From an uncultured Bacteroidales bacterium (GTDB lineage Bacteria; Bacteroidota; Bacteroidia; Bacteroidales; FEN-979): DNA of 64,000 nt. The position numbers were made by a program, and so were the translations under genes. The notes below the pieces were generated by a model that worked only from the letters and a program-made list of their open reading frames with translations, had not been told where the DNA came from and did no database searches. How positions within the stretch are numbered: position 1 is the first letter of the stretch; each line of letters opens with the position of its first letter. This document shows positions 35,554 through 44,104 of this stretch, piece after piece. The stretch spans positions 62,001-126,000 of the forward strand of contig CAIWXI010000098.1 in NCBI GenBank assembly GCA_903916595.1. Reading direction: 5' to 3'.

Positions 35554-37863
35554 ATGACAGCTAAACGTCTTCCTGAGAACAATTCCAGGATGCATTTGAA
35601 GCAGTTTATGGTTATTTTTCTGCTGATGGCAGGATTGTTTTCGGGAGTGACCATGTGGTGGATCATACGCGAGGTGTTTAAAAGTACACTCACTAGTCCT
35701 CTTCAAAAAGAAGAGCTGAACCTTATTTTATATATTGCCGGGTTTGTTGTCGTCTTAATCATCTCCTATGCCCTGATCTGGAAAAGCCAGCAACTGGAGT
35801 ATTTCAGGTCACGTTTCAGGTTTCAGCAAAAATCGCAAACCGATGAAGAGCAGATCAGGCACATGAATTCGGTGATCGAGGAGATCAGCGATGCGGTGAT
35901 CACCTTCGACAGGGATATGATCATTCAGACCTGGAATAAGGGAGCTGAACGGATTTATGGATGGAAGTCAGAAGAGATTATCGGCAAATTCGCGGGAGGC
36001 TCTCTCCGGCTTGATTTTCCCGGGTCAGGCCGGGCCGGGATTTTTGAGGAGCTAAGCACAAAAGGTTACTGGAAAGGCGAACTGGTTCATCGCCGCAAGG
36101 ATGGAAGCACGGCCTATGTAAGCTCTTCTGCATCTCAGCTAAAGGATGAGCAGGGGAATGTTCCCGGCATCATAACGATCAACAAGGATATTTCGGATAT
36201 CATTCAATCGGAAAAGGTAAAGGGGGCGGTTTACAGGATATCTGAGCTGGCTCATTCGGCCAGGGATTTGAATGATCTTTTTGCATCTATTCATATCGTG
36301 ATCGGCGATCTGATGGATGCCCGTAATTTATTTATTGCCCTTGCTGAGCCCGACAGTGAGATCATTAATTTTCCCTATTTTGTCGATGAACATGATCTGC
36401 CCCCTGCTCCCAGGAAAAAGGGGAATACTCTGACCGACTTTGTTCTGCGCACCGGCAAGCATCTTTTGGCTAAACCTGAAGATGTTCAATATTTTATCGA
36501 ACGCGGAATTATCGAAGTGGGCAATATGAAGACGATTGACTGGCTTGGAGTTCCGCTGAAGGTCGATAAAGACGTTATTGGCGCCATGGTAGTTCAGAGC
36601 TACAATCCCAGGATACGGTTCGGTTCTCTGGAATTGGATATGCTGATTTTTGTGTCGGAACAGATCGCACTGTCGATACAGAGAATGAAAATGCAGCAGG
36701 AACTGGTTATACAGAAGCAAAAGGCGGAGGTTTCCTCCAGGCTTACTTCTTCACTTCTCGCGAATATGAACCACGAACTGCGAACCCCAATGAACGGGAT
36801 ACTGGGATTTGCCGAAATACTCACAAACGATCTGATTGATCCTGATGCAAAGGCAAAAGCCGAGAATATACTTATTTCGGGCCGCCGGCTCATGGACACA
36901 CTCGATGCAATCATGGACCTCTCTTATCTCGAGTCGGATAAGGTGAGCAGGAAATTCGTGCCTCTGAGCATTAAAAAAAGTGTTCTGAAAGTTTTGTCAA
37001 ATTATGAATCCCTGATCCATCTAAAAAACCTGAGGTTAATTCTGAATGTACCCGCTTTTATGCAAATAAACGGAGACGATCATCTCCTTGAACATATGCT
37101 CGGATGTTTGATAGACAATGCTGTGAAGTATACCGAAGCAGGCAGTATCACCATCGAGGCCAGGGAGATTACCGAAGGAGAAACAGCGAGTATAATGATC
37201 TCAGTAAAGGATACCGGAATTGGAATAGCTGAAAAGAATTTTGATGTCATTTTCGAGACTTTCCGTCAGGTGAGTGAGGGGTATGGAAGAAAATTTGAGG
37301 GGTCAGGACTTGGTCTGACGATAAGTAAAAAGATCGCCTCACTTCTGGGTGGCAAGCTCAGGCTGAAGAGCAAGATCGGGGAGGGTTCCGAGTTTATGGT
37401 TATACTGCCTTCAAGCGGGGTTTCGTTTCAACATTCGCCCGGACTATTGGATGAAAAAGCGGATGGTAAGCCGGTTGTCCCGGTCTCTATAAAAGATAAT
37501 CCTTCAGTTCTTATTGTAGAAGATAATCTCGTAAACCTCCAGCTTCTGACCTTGTATATACAGAACAGCTGTATGGCATCTTCTGCCCTTGACGGTTTAT
37601 CGGCTATAGAAAAGGCCCGTGAGAAGCAGTTTGATCTGATTTTGATGGATATCAATCTAGGACCCGGGACCGATGGGATACAGGCGATGCTGGAGATACG
37701 TAAGCTGGGCGGTTATAAAAACACACCGATTGTTGCACTTACAGGATATGCCTCCATAGGTGACAGGGACAGGCTCATTTCATTAGGATTTTCAGAGTAT
37801 CTCTCCAAACCCGTGATGAAAGACGTATTGCTAGGCCTGATCTCTGATCTGACCAAGGCTTAA
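35554..37863 (+). CDS. Hybrid sensor histidine kinase (PAS-GAF-HisKA-HATPase-REC)
   Basis: 769 residues. Two N-terminal membrane helices (about 17-36 and 50-70) enclose only a short periplasmic loop, so sensing is probably cytoplasmic. Then PAS (about 105-215: SDAVITFDRDMIIQTWNKGAERIYGW), GAF (about 225-380), HisKA with MNHELRTPMNG (His407), HATPase (IDNAVKYTEAG, DTGIGI, GSGLGLTI) and a C-terminal receiver with LMDINLG (Asp699) and Lys in YLSKPV. It has no DNA-binding output, so it needs a separate partner. It is divergent from the starch operon, which makes it a candidate regulator of it, but the soluble-sensor layout is generic. Confidence 0.93.
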   Translation: MTAKRLPENNSRMHLKQFMVIFLLMAGLFSGVTMWWIIREVFKSTLTSPLQKEELNLILYIAGFVVVLIISYALIWKSQQLEYFRSRFRFQQKSQTDEEQIRHMNSVIEEISDAVITFDRDMIIQTWNKGAERIYGWKSEEIIGKFAGGSLRLDFPGSGRAGIFEELSTKGYWKGELVHRRKDGSTAYVSSSASQLKDEQGNVPGIITINKDISDIIQSEKVKGAVYRISELAHSARDLNDLFASIHIVIGDLMDARNLFIALAEPDSEIINFPYFVDEHDLPPAPRKKGNTLTDFVLRTGKHLLAKPEDVQYFIERGIIEVGNMKTIDWLGVPLKVDKDVIGAMVVQSYNPRIRFGSLELDMLIFVSEQIALSIQRMKMQQELVIQKQKAEVSSRLTSSLLANMNHELRTPMNGILGFAEILTNDLIDPDAKAKAENILISGRRLMDTLDAIMDLSYLESDKVSRKFVPLSIKKSVLKVLSNYESLIHLKNLRLILNVPAFMQINGDDHLLEHMLGCLIDNAVKYTEAGSITIEAREITEGETASIMISVKDTGIGIAEKNFDVIFETFRQVSEGYGRKFEGSGLGLTISKKIASLLGGKLRLKSKIGEGSEFMVILPSSGVSFQHSPGLLDEKADGKPVVPVSIKDNPSVLIVEDNLVNLQLLTLYIQNSCMASSALDGLSAIEKAREKQFDLILMDINLGPGTDGIQAMLEIRKLGGYKNTPIVALTGYASIGDRDRLISLGFSEYLSKPVMKDVLLGLISDLTKA

Positions 37864-37866
37864 TAA

Positions 37867-38142
37867 TCAGGCATACAGCGCTACTGCAGCAATAATTGCC
37901 AGTAACACAGGGACAACAACCAGTACAATCTTTTTATCCCTCCGGATGTTTGCATTCATCTCATTAATACCCAGAAGGCATTGTTCATCGCCTGGCTCAT
38001 ATTCCATTGCAGCCTTGAATTCTTCTCTGGCCGAACGGAACAGGTCAATTCTGATAAATTGAGCGGCTCTCTCGGTATGTTCCCTGAACTTTAGTTCCTC
38101 GTGAGTTAAGCTGTGAGCGTCTGATAAACCGTGGTGTGCCAT
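37867..38142 (-). CDS. Small tail-anchored protein with one TPR-like motif
   Basis: 91 residues, family not recognised. The middle (FIRIDLFRSAREEFKAAMEYEPGDEQCLLGINEMN) looks like one TPR unit plus a capping helix. A charged RRDKK precedes a C-terminal membrane helix (VLVVVPVLLAIIAAVALYA), so the N-terminus should face the cytoplasm. It starts 8 bp after the stop of the giant T9SS gene and ends 3 bp from the convergent kinase gene. The codon and composition pattern supports a real gene. Confidence 0.75.
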   Translation of the reverse strand: MAHHGLSDAHSLTHEELKFREHTERAAQFIRIDLFRSAREEFKAAMEYEPGDEQCLLGINEMNANIRRDKKIVLVVVPVLLAIIAAVALYA

Positions 38143-38150
38143 AATGTTTG

Positions 38151-41100
38151 TTAGTTTTTAATTATTATTTTTCTGATGATTCCTTCGGAAGACTGAATGA
38201 CTAAGATTACAGGGCCTGGAGAAAGGTCACTGATATCTATAACCCAGCTGGATTCTCCCTCGGGGATTACCTTCTCGGATTGGATCAGTGTTGCCCCGAG
38301 TTCATTGATTAATGTTAAATTAAAGATTTGTTCACCAGGGCATATAAAATCCATGATAAGCTTGCCGCTGGTGGGATTTGGATGTACACTTACCATGAAT
38401 CCCGCATGTTCCTTGATACCCACGGCATTTACATGTATTATGTTGGAAGTGTCGGAGCTGCAATTATAAAGGGTAACTATAGTATAATAATCGCCGGGAA
38501 CAGCAGCGAGCAGATGATTCAGAGTGTCACCTGACAAGGGCTGATTGTTTAAATGCCACTGGTTTCCATACATGGAACTGGATGTGAGGATATTATCCTG
38601 GCCAAGAGAAATCGCGGGTTGTGGAGGGGTAGGATTCACTGTAACAACAAGGGTAGAAGGTGTTCCGTTTCCGCAGGCATTGGTTCCATATACTGTAATA
38701 TTTCCTGACTGTGCATTTGGAAGATAAGTAATATGAATGACATTGCTGCTGGAACTGCCCTGGAAGACTGAGCCGGGAGGTATCGTCCAGAAGTATCCGG
38801 TGGCGTTTGAAATCGGATCGACTGAGTATTCCTGCCATGATGCAGGGGTACATAGCTCAGAGGGCCCGGAAATGCCTGATGCATTTGAAGGTGATGGGGT
38901 TACGGTGACATTCAGGGTGTCTGGTGTCTCTGCCTGGCAGCCTGCAGGAGATTCATAGGATACCGAGATCCACCGGCTTCCAGCAGTCGCCCACTGCACT
39001 GTAACCGACGAAGTGCCCTGGCCGCCAAGAATTGTATCCCCCGCCGAGATGTTCCATGTATAATTAAGCTGGCCCGCATCTGTAGAATAGGCTCCTGGCC
39101 CTGCATTAAGGCAAACGGAATTGTCGCCGGAAATAACGGGTAAAGGCCGGGGGGTGATAGACACCGTTTTTATTGATGGGGATATAGGATTACATCCATT
39201 GGGCGAGGTGTAGGTGAGGGAGACCGTTGCGCTGCCCTGGTTAGCCCAGCTTACAGTGACTGAGTCGGTGCCCTGTCCTGAAGTGATTGTGCCTTGGGTA
39301 GAAGTATTCCATAAGTAGCTACTCATACCGCTCTCAGTAGTATAAACTGCCCCGGAATTAGCGCAAACGGAGGCGTTCCCAGCGATAGCGGGCAATGGAA
39401 GAGGAAACACATCAACGTTGAAAACCACCGGGGAGGAGGCTGTGCAGTTATTGCTGTTGAGGTAATTGACAGACACCGTGCGTGGTCCTGAAGTGGTCCA
39501 GGTAACATGAATAGTATTTGTTCCAAGTCCGGTCACTGAGCTTCCGCCGGGAGAAATAACCCAGAGGTAATTGCTCATGCCGCTTTCGGTAGTGTATGTT
39601 CCGGTAGTATTCATGCAAAGACTATCTTCACCGGTAATAGTAGGGATCGGTAAAGGGTAGACTGTGACCGTTTTTACGAACGGATTTAAAGCAAAGCAAC
39701 CGAAGGAATTGGAATAGTTTACAGAGACCGATCTCGTTCCGGCTAAATCCCATCTTACCTGGATTGATTCAGTCCCCAGTCCTGAGAGAATAGTTCCGCC
39801 AGAGGATATGCCCCACAGGTAATTGCTCATACCGGCTTGTGTAGCATAAGTGTTTCCGGTAACTCCCGTGCATACAGCCGTCGGCCCGGTGATAGATGGA
39901 TCGGGGAGCAGGTTCACCGTAACATTAAAAGAACAGGGTTGAGCAGGAATACACCCGTTTGAATCCGAATAAGTAACTGTGAGATGCTGTAATCCTGTTG
40001 CGACCCAGTTAACTCTCAAGGAGTCTGTACCCTGACCGGAGCTGATTACACCTCCGCTGCTGATCGTCCAGGCATACCCCGACTTTCCTTTCTGGGTGGA
40101 ATAAACCTGGTTTGTGGAAAAACAGCAAACAACGGGAGGGCCAGTGATGACAGGAACAGGAAGAGGATGAACCCTAACGGGTTTCTGTGTTGGTTGTATC
40201 GCCTGACAGCCCTGGGAATTCGTATATGAGAGTGATATCGATTGATTTCCGCTGGAGTGCCAGTTGACCTGAACAGAAGGGGAGCCGCTGCCTGAAATAA
40301 TTGTACCACCCGGCGATACGGTCCATGAATAATTGTTCATCCCAGATTCTGTCAAGTAGGTTGATGTAGAGTTTAAGCAAAGACTACCGCTACCATTAAT
40401 AGTCGGAGCAGGAGAAGGCCGTATGCTTACATTGTAAAGATAAGGATTGATGGCAAAACAGCCGGATAAATTTGCATAATTTACAGTAACTGTTCCCGAT
40501 CCGGCCAGGTTCCACAGTACATTTATTGTCGCACTACCCTGTCCGGAAACGATGGTGCCTCCTGCAGAAACAACCCATTGGTAATTGCTCATCGCTGTCT
40601 GTGTATTATAAACGGCTGTTGTGCCAGCACATGGATTATAGGGGCCAGTGATAGAAGGAGAAGGAAGGGGGAACACAAGGATGGGAAAGCCAGCCGGGGT
40701 AGGGGATGTACATGAATTAGAATCATTATAATTTACTGTAATTTGCTGAAGACCGGCTGAGTTCCAGCTTACGTGAACAGAGTCATCTCCCTGGCCTGAA
40801 GTAATGATGCCACCGTTACTGACCGTCCAGATGTAATTTGTTTTCCTGGCCTGAGTTGTGTAGATGTTGCCTGAAGAGCCGTTGCAAGCGGTTGAAGGGC
40901 CGGCTATTGATGGTACTGGCAAGGGATTTACCTGGATGTTATAGCTGGCAGGGCTTGCCGCAGTGCACCCGAAAGGGTTTATATATGTAAGAGTAACAGA
41001 CTGAATGCCCGGCGCCATCCAGCTTGTTGTAATAGAGTCGGTACCGGCGCCTGAGTTAATAACACCTCCGGAAGAGATCGTCCACTGGTAATTATTCATT

Positions 41101-44009
41101 CCACTCTCAGTGTAAAAGAGGGCTCCTGTGGAACCTTTACAAAGGCTATCTGGTCCAAAGATGTTCGGCTGGGGTTTGGCATGCACATTGACCGGAAGTA
41201 TATATGGATTCGTGGCAGGACATCCGCCAGGAATAATGTAGTTAAGCATAAGCTGATGAACTCCGGAACTGTTCCATTGCACGGTGACTGACGATGTTCC
41301 TGCCCCTGATGTAATAATGCCGCCCGAGGGGAGCGACCATGCATATCCCGACATGCCGGCCTGAGTAGTGTATACGATTCCCGTCTCACCTTCACAAAGA
41401 CTGTCGGGTCCTGCAATAACAGGTTGAGCCAAAGGACGTACAAAAATATTTTTCACTACAGGTGAAGGAGCCTGACATCCGAAGGAATTAGAGTAATTAA
41501 GGCTGATCCACTGAGGGCCTGTATTATTCCATCTCACGTTAGCAGTCGATGTGGAAGCGCCTGAAACGATACTTCCTGAAGCCGATACCTGCCACTGGTA
41601 GGACAACATTCCCGGCTGTGCTGTGAAAGTGTTTAACACGGTGCGGCAAACAGTATCGGTACCTGTTATGGTGGGTAGCGGTAAAGGGTAAACGGTGACA
41701 TTCTTCACCGTTGGAATGGGTGAAAGGCAGCCGTTAGTTCCCCTGTAGACTATGCTTACCGTTTGAGGGCCGGGTATAGTCCAGCTTACCGTGACAACAT
41801 TACTCCCTTGCCCGGAGGTGATGCTTCCTCCTGATGAAACGGCCCAGGCGTAATCTGTCATACCTGCATCGGTGCTATAAACCAGGACCGGGGCATTGGC
41901 GCAGCATGTAACTGCCCCGCTGATTACCGGCAGGGGCCTTGATTTCATAGTGATAGGGAAGAGTGGTGACAGGGGGTTGTCGTTACAAACATTTACTGCG
42001 CGTACCGATATGTTACCTGAAACAGCATTAGGGCCGGCTGTTACTATAATTGTATCATTATTATAACCCTGAGTGATCATAAACCCGCTTGGGAAAGTCC
42101 ATGCATATGAGGTCGCACCGGTTACCGGAGGAACGATGTACATGTTATTTTCTGTACCCAGGCATAAAGAGGATGGCCCGCTTATTGCGCCCGGTGACGG
42201 AAGTCTTGCATTGGTGACCTGGCCGTTTACAAAATATGTGACAACAGGATATTGATACATCGGATGGCCCCCGTCGTCGACATACCTGCAGTCATTCCCC
42301 CCATTTGATAAAGTGTTGAATGCGATTGAAGTATTACCAGAGATATAATTAAAGGTAAGCAGAGCCAGGGTGTCATGAACTGAAAGGGATTTAGCAGTTA
42401 AACCAGACCAGGATATCAGAATTTTTCTTAATGTGGAAGATCCGCCAACCGGTTCATCGTTGATTTGCATCCCGTTAAGGATAGATGGTTTGCCTGCTGA
42501 TCCGGAAACAAATGTCATAACAGCAGGATCATATTCAATTCTCTGGTAGCAGGATCTGATATTCAGAAAGCTGTCGACTTCAACAGGTACAACCAGAGCA
42601 TGCCCCGGGCAACCATCAATACCGGGTAAGGTGGAGATTGGTGCGTTGCGGTATGTACAGAAATCGGATGGGAGGGTAATTCCCGGCACCACGCACAGCC
42701 TCAGCCTGAACGCTTTCTGAACAGGCCCGGGAGGCACCATAAGGATATAATCAATGGCCACATTGGCATCTTCCTGGCTGTGTGAAGACTCAGTTTTACT
42801 AACCCAGGTTTCAGCATTGACTTCCGGAGGTACAACATGATGTCCGTTCCAGCTTATATTGACCATTCCGTTTTGCGTTCCGGTACCTTTGTAAGAGCTT
42901 GCCGTAACTCCCTGTGTGACCACCGAAGTAATGTTTTCACTGGCAGAAATCAGAAGGGTGGAATTGTAAAAACGGTACGTATTGTTCAGATTGCCCGTGA
43001 AGGAGATGGTAAGAACATTGTCAACCAATTGCGAATTCACATTGATGCTGTCGCGTACCATCAGATAATCGATCACTTCTTCTTCGGTGGCCATGTATAT
43101 ATTATCAAGGCCACTTTTGCCGTAAGTATTGGCAATGCTGTTCATGTAATTCTGAAAAGTAGTGAAGGAGTAACCGTAGTTGCTGGTCGTAACAGAATGA
43201 GTAAAAGCCACGCCCCAGTAATGGGCACCTCCCACACTGGAGTTTGCGATGGTATTAACCAGTGCGCTTAAATTGACAGCCTCATAACAGTTAGTCCGGT
43301 GCATTCCGATGTTCTGATGAGGAAATGGAGCAGATACGTTAAAGGCCGGATCCCCAAAAGAGTATCCTTCCCTGTAACAGACGGTGTATCCCTGGGCCCA
43401 GGCAAAGGGAGAATAGACATCTCCCCCGTTAGGGTTAACAAATATTTTTTCATCGGGTCCTCCGTTTGTTGCCGAAAGCATTTTCAGTTTGATATAACTG
43501 CCATTTCTTGCAATCTCATAAGAAGGTGTTCCTCCTCCTCCGGCTGTAAGTCCGTGGCTTTGCACACCCCAATTTTGCTGGTACAGAGCGATCAGCTGTG
43601 GCCATGTCACGTTGAGCGTTGCATATCCGCTGGCAGGGTCATGCACATCGACCAGGTCTGAGCCAATCGCTGCAAAAGAAAAAATAGCAGCGCTCATTTT
43701 AAATCTCTGATCGTTTCCGCAGCCATCGGTGTAAATTAATCCAGGGTATGTAACGCCACTGATCACACCTCCGTTCAACAGGGGCAATGCATGAGTGTAA
43801 ATGTCTTTTTCCCCATCATCCTCCTCCATGCTGAAAGCAAAAAGTTTGTTGAAACGCAAAGGGGCTTTGCTCACGCTGTAATTAGCAGGTGCAGAGCTGA
43901 AAGTGATAATAATACGTATGTTCTGCAGACTGTCAAAGCTCTGAGACCTTGCACTGAAGCCGACAACGCCGAGAACAATAAAGAACCAAAAGGAAATGAA
44001 CCCTTTCAT
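38151..44009 (-). CDS. Giant T9SS surface protein: deacetylase-like domain, cohesin-like domain, 14 PKD-like repeats
   Basis: 1952 residues with a signal peptide (GFISFWFFIVLGVVGFSARSQ). Residues about 45-310 resemble a polysaccharide deacetylase (NodB) fold: FSMEEDDGEKDIYTHALPLL for motif 1, WGVQSHGLT for the metal histidine, VNPNGGD for the later loop; the second histidine of the usual HxxxH is not evident. About 445-600 looks cohesin-like (VVPVEVDSFLNIRSCYQRIEYDPAVMTFV). Residues 604-1797 hold 14 repeats of about 84 residues. A T9SS type A sorting domain closes it (VHPNPTSGKLIMDF ... LSPGPVILVIQ). It is probably a long cell-surface or gliding/adhesion-type protein. The deacetylase and cohesin assignments are from motif reading only. 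Confidence 0.85.
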   Translation of the reverse strand: MKGFISFWFFIVLGVVGFSARSQSFDSLQNIRIIITFSSAPANYSVSKAPLRFNKLFAFSMEEDDGEKDIYTHALPLLNGGVISGVTYPGLIYTDGCGNDQRFKMSAAIFSFAAIGSDLVDVHDPASGYATLNVTWPQLIALYQQNWGVQSHGLTAGGGGTPSYEIARNGSYIKLKMLSATNGGPDEKIFVNPNGGDVYSPFAWAQGYTVCYREGYSFGDPAFNVSAPFPHQNIGMHRTNCYEAVNLSALVNTIANSSVGGAHYWGVAFTHSVTTSNYGYSFTTFQNYMNSIANTYGKSGLDNIYMATEEEVIDYLMVRDSINVNSQLVDNVLTISFTGNLNNTYRFYNSTLLISASENITSVVTQGVTASSYKGTGTQNGMVNISWNGHHVVPPEVNAETWVSKTESSHSQEDANVAIDYILMVPPGPVQKAFRLRLCVVPGITLPSDFCTYRNAPISTLPGIDGCPGHALVVPVEVDSFLNIRSCYQRIEYDPAVMTFVSGSAGKPSILNGMQINDEPVGGSSTLRKILISWSGLTAKSLSVHDTLALLTFNYISGNTSIAFNTLSNGGNDCRYVDDGGHPMYQYPVVTYFVNGQVTNARLPSPGAISGPSSLCLGTENNMYIVPPVTGATSYAWTFPSGFMITQGYNNDTIIVTAGPNAVSGNISVRAVNVCNDNPLSPLFPITMKSRPLPVISGAVTCCANAPVLVYSTDAGMTDYAWAVSSGGSITSGQGSNVVTVSWTIPGPQTVSIVYRGTNGCLSPIPTVKNVTVYPLPLPTITGTDTVCRTVLNTFTAQPGMLSYQWQVSASGSIVSGASTSTANVRWNNTGPQWISLNYSNSFGCQAPSPVVKNIFVRPLAQPVIAGPDSLCEGETGIVYTTQAGMSGYAWSLPSGGIITSGAGTSSVTVQWNSSGVHQLMLNYIIPGGCPATNPYILPVNVHAKPQPNIFGPDSLCKGSTGALFYTESGMNNYQWTISSGGVINSGAGTDSITTSWMAPGIQSVTLTYINPFGCTAASPASYNIQVNPLPVPSIAGPSTACNGSSGNIYTTQARKTNYIWTVSNGGIITSGQGDDSVHVSWNSAGLQQITVNYNDSNSCTSPTPAGFPILVFPLPSPSITGPYNPCAGTTAVYNTQTAMSNYQWVVSAGGTIVSGQGSATINVLWNLAGSGTVTVNYANLSGCFAINPYLYNVSIRPSPAPTINGSGSLCLNSTSTYLTESGMNNYSWTVSPGGTIISGSGSPSVQVNWHSSGNQSISLSYTNSQGCQAIQPTQKPVRVHPLPVPVITGPPVVCCFSTNQVYSTQKGKSGYAWTISSGGVISSGQGTDSLRVNWVATGLQHLTVTYSDSNGCIPAQPCSFNVTVNLLPDPSITGPTAVCTGVTGNTYATQAGMSNYLWGISSGGTILSGLGTESIQVRWDLAGTRSVSVNYSNSFGCFALNPFVKTVTVYPLPIPTITGEDSLCMNTTGTYTTESGMSNYLWVISPGGSSVTGLGTNTIHVTWTTSGPRTVSVNYLNSNNCTASSPVVFNVDVFPLPLPAIAGNASVCANSGAVYTTESGMSSYLWNTSTQGTITSGQGTDSVTVSWANQGSATVSLTYTSPNGCNPISPSIKTVSITPRPLPVISGDNSVCLNAGPGAYSTDAGQLNYTWNISAGDTILGGQGTSSVTVQWATAGSRWISVSYESPAGCQAETPDTLNVTVTPSPSNASGISGPSELCTPASWQEYSVDPISNATGYFWTIPPGSVFQGSSSSNVIHITYLPNAQSGNITVYGTNACGNGTPSTLVVTVNPTPPQPAISLGQDNILTSSSMYGNQWHLNNQPLSGDTLNHLLAAVPGDYYTIVTLYNCSSDTSNIIHVNAVGIKEHAGFMVSVHPNPTSGKLIMDFICPGEQIFNLTLINELGATLIQSEKVIPEGESSWVIDISDLSPGPVILVIQSSEGIIRKIIIKN
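38620..42200 (-). repeat. Fourteen tandem PKD-like domain repeats in the giant surface protein
   Basis: Units follow the pattern I-x-G-P-x-x-x-C ... Y-x-T-x-x-G-M-x-x-Y-x-W-x-x-S-x-G-G ... V-x-W ... G-C-x-x-x-x-P ... V-x-P-L-P. The first and last units are divergent (TFPSGFMI, TIPPGSVF); the 12 between them are regular, about 252 bp each. Most units carry one cysteine near each end, probably a disulphide. Confidence 0.9.
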
Positions 44010-44104
44010 GACCGGAATTAATAAGAACTAAAATTAGGTTTTTTTTAGGCAGATTCTCCTTAAGTGTTGATAACTTATTGCTATTTATGCCTGTATAAGC
44101 CTGT

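Noticed and set aside
35443-35706. 88-residue N-terminal extension of the branching enzyme in the ORF track
   Set aside because: It crosses the divergent promoter region and the start of the kinase gene and has no conserved sequence.
38620-42200. Periodic 252-bp pattern as a DNA-level satellite or CRISPR
   Set aside because: It is coding and explained by tandem PKD-like protein domains with divergent DNA.
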